Below, piece by piece: positions 62,273 through 64,000 of a stretch of DNA of 64,000 nt. Under the pieces are notes generated by a model, which saw only the letters and a program-made list of their open reading frames with translations, was not told the origin of the DNA and made no database searches. Origin of the DNA: Peromyscus leucopus (taxonomy: Eukaryota; Chordata; Mammalia; Rodentia; Cricetidae); the NCBI RefSeq assembly GCF_004664715.2, contig NC_051068.1, positions 53,888,953 through 53,952,952 of the forward strand, given 5' to 3'. A program made the translations under genes and the position numbers. Position 1 is the first letter of the stretch, and the number at the start of each line of letters is the position of its first letter.

Positions 62273-64000
62273 CCTATAAAATGCACATTACTCAATGCCA
62301 TACTAAGAAAAAAAAAAAAAAAAAAAACTCTGAGAGGAAGGAGGCCCACAGCTCACACTCCAGGTCATTAAAATTATTTAACTACTTCTTCTTAGAAGTT
62401 TGTTCCTTTTTTCTTGTATGGATTTATAATGATGAGAAATATTTTACTTCAAATACGATGAGCATCCAAGGTAAATTAAATCCAACTGAGGTCATTTGAA
62501 ATGTTTAAAATGGCTAGATTTTACCTTTGAACCTATTTCACATCTAAGATTTCATACCATATTTATAATGCCATATTTATAATGCCATTGCTAGTTTTTA
62601 AAATACTGTTACAGCGTTGGTTGATCAGGTAAATGAATAGCCCAAGTCAGACTTGAGGACTTGAGGAAGGAAACTCTGAAGTTCAGATCTTGGCTGTGTT
62701 TAAACAGCTACACTGACATATAACCAAAAGTCTACCTTTCAAAGTCAGAAAATCATTCTGTGTGGCATATAATGAGGGATCACTGTTTTATTGCTCTCTT
62801 TAATTCAAAGAATGTATTGACAGTTAGTTGGAGTGTTCAGGCAAACACAAATAAAATTAGGTTACACAGTGTGTTTGAGGTTAGTATTCTCTCCTTGTAG
62901 GATGACTAGGGTATACAATATATTTGAAAGGAACATCAGTGTTTCGAAGGTAACTGACTGCTTCTCTTGGGCACTGTGATTATACTTAACTTTCCATTAT
63001 TTTAAGAATAGAACAGTAGAATGTATGTATGTTATGAAGTAACAGGTTTTTCATTATTATTTTTTCTTTGCTATCCACCTTGCTAAGTTCACTTTGTAAG
63101 ATAAACTTATTACTACATTATGATAAAATACCTTCAATAGGTTGAGAAGCAAAATTAAACTGAGTCTTTTAATTCCAAATGTTCCTGCTAGTTATTAAGA
63201 AAGTTGATTGAATGTGAAGCTCCAGTTTCTACCTAATTCACATTTATTGATAATTGCCATCATTACTATATCTCACTGGGGTTTTGGTATTTGCTTTCAG
63301 TTCAACACCTTTTGCCAATGACTTTCTTCTGATTATATGACATAACTTGAGACCTTTGGCCTGGAGAGTTAGTTTGGATTCTCTCACTGTTTCACTGTTT
63401 GAAACACAAGCCTGTACAGTAGCCACAAAACTGCTGTCCCTGAAATCTCAGCCCTTTAATATTCTGCCCCAACCCAGAATTTCAATCCCTTGAAACCACT
63501 AGGAGAACTGAAATGCTCTCCATTTTGCACTTACTTATAATGTCTCCAGTTTTCTCACTATATTTTATATTTAATATCTAACACACTATTATTTATCATA
63601 TCAACTATTCATAAGTAATTTAAATTTTGATAAACATTCTGCATTTAGATACAGTTCAGTCATTCAATATTTTTGATTTTTTTCATCCATGAATTAAAAT
63701 ATAGTTGCTAGAATTTGAATTCAATGTTATCAAAATCTAGATCAGTAAATGAGAAATGCCCCAATAAGCTCAATCTGAGCAACCAATGACAGAGAGAAAT
63801 ATGTATTTGCCACACTTCAGATTACCCAGAAACTCTTAAATACATGCAGTCAAACCTGTGCAAACAGTTATGGGAAGTGAAAACAAAGTTTATGTGAAAT
63901 ATGTAGACAAGTGTAATTTCATGAAGTGCAATCCCCAGAGAAAATTCTACCTGAAAATAAGAGGTGAGTAGTACTGATTACTTGAACAATACAAACATGA

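Overview
The window is mammalian nuclear DNA from a rodent, most likely a cricetid (hamster, vole or deer-mouse group). It is AT-rich, has no bacterial-style genes, and is full of rodent-only repeats (B1, B2/B3, B4, ID, rodent L1 tails). The B1 copies carry the 'ggaaaggcgcaaagctacac' type of 3' half, which I associate with cricetids; mouse copies usually read 'ggacagccagggctacac' there. The genus cannot be told from the sequence alone.

The only gene I can support is on the + strand: four internal coding exons of follistatin-like 5 (Fstl5), at 25073-25234, 31114-31248, 48428-48454 and 55005-55123. They join in one continuous frame (phases 1-1-1-1-0) and encode the second Ig-like domain, a short linker and the start of the large C-terminal region of this secreted brain glycoprotein. 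Neither end of the gene is present, so the whole window is read as gene interior. The introns are long: over 25 kb upstream, then 5.9 kb, 17.2 kb and 6.6 kb, then more than 8.9 kb downstream. Two splicing details stand out. The third exon is a 27-nt in-frame microexon with a tandem CAG/TAG acceptor, UGC triplets just before the acceptor and a weak donor. The fourth exon ends at a non-canonical GC donor (CAG|GCAAGT).

The remaining ~99% is intron and interspersed repeat. 0-25 kb holds an L1 ORF2 fragment between long direct repeats, a B1 whose tail became a (GGAA)n tract, a rodent LTR, a small complete non-autonomous LTR provirus (11934-13949, minus strand) with a 6-bp target duplication, GAA/GGAA and TA microsatellites, and an L1 3' end nested in an older L1 end. 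25-48 kb holds three copies of a composite B1-containing repeat, a solo LTR with a 6-bp target duplication, and several B1 and L1 tails. 48-64 kb holds an L1 tail nested in a B3 SINE beside the microexon, a degenerate ~30-35-bp minisatellite, a long pyrimidine tract, and further B1, ID and old L1 pieces.

No tRNA, rRNA, CRISPR array, promoter or intact transposon protein gene was recognised. Almost all short open reading frames are chance frames in introns or frames through repeats. I found no evidence of a new multi-gene system; the points most worth checking are the splicing features and the repeat architecture.
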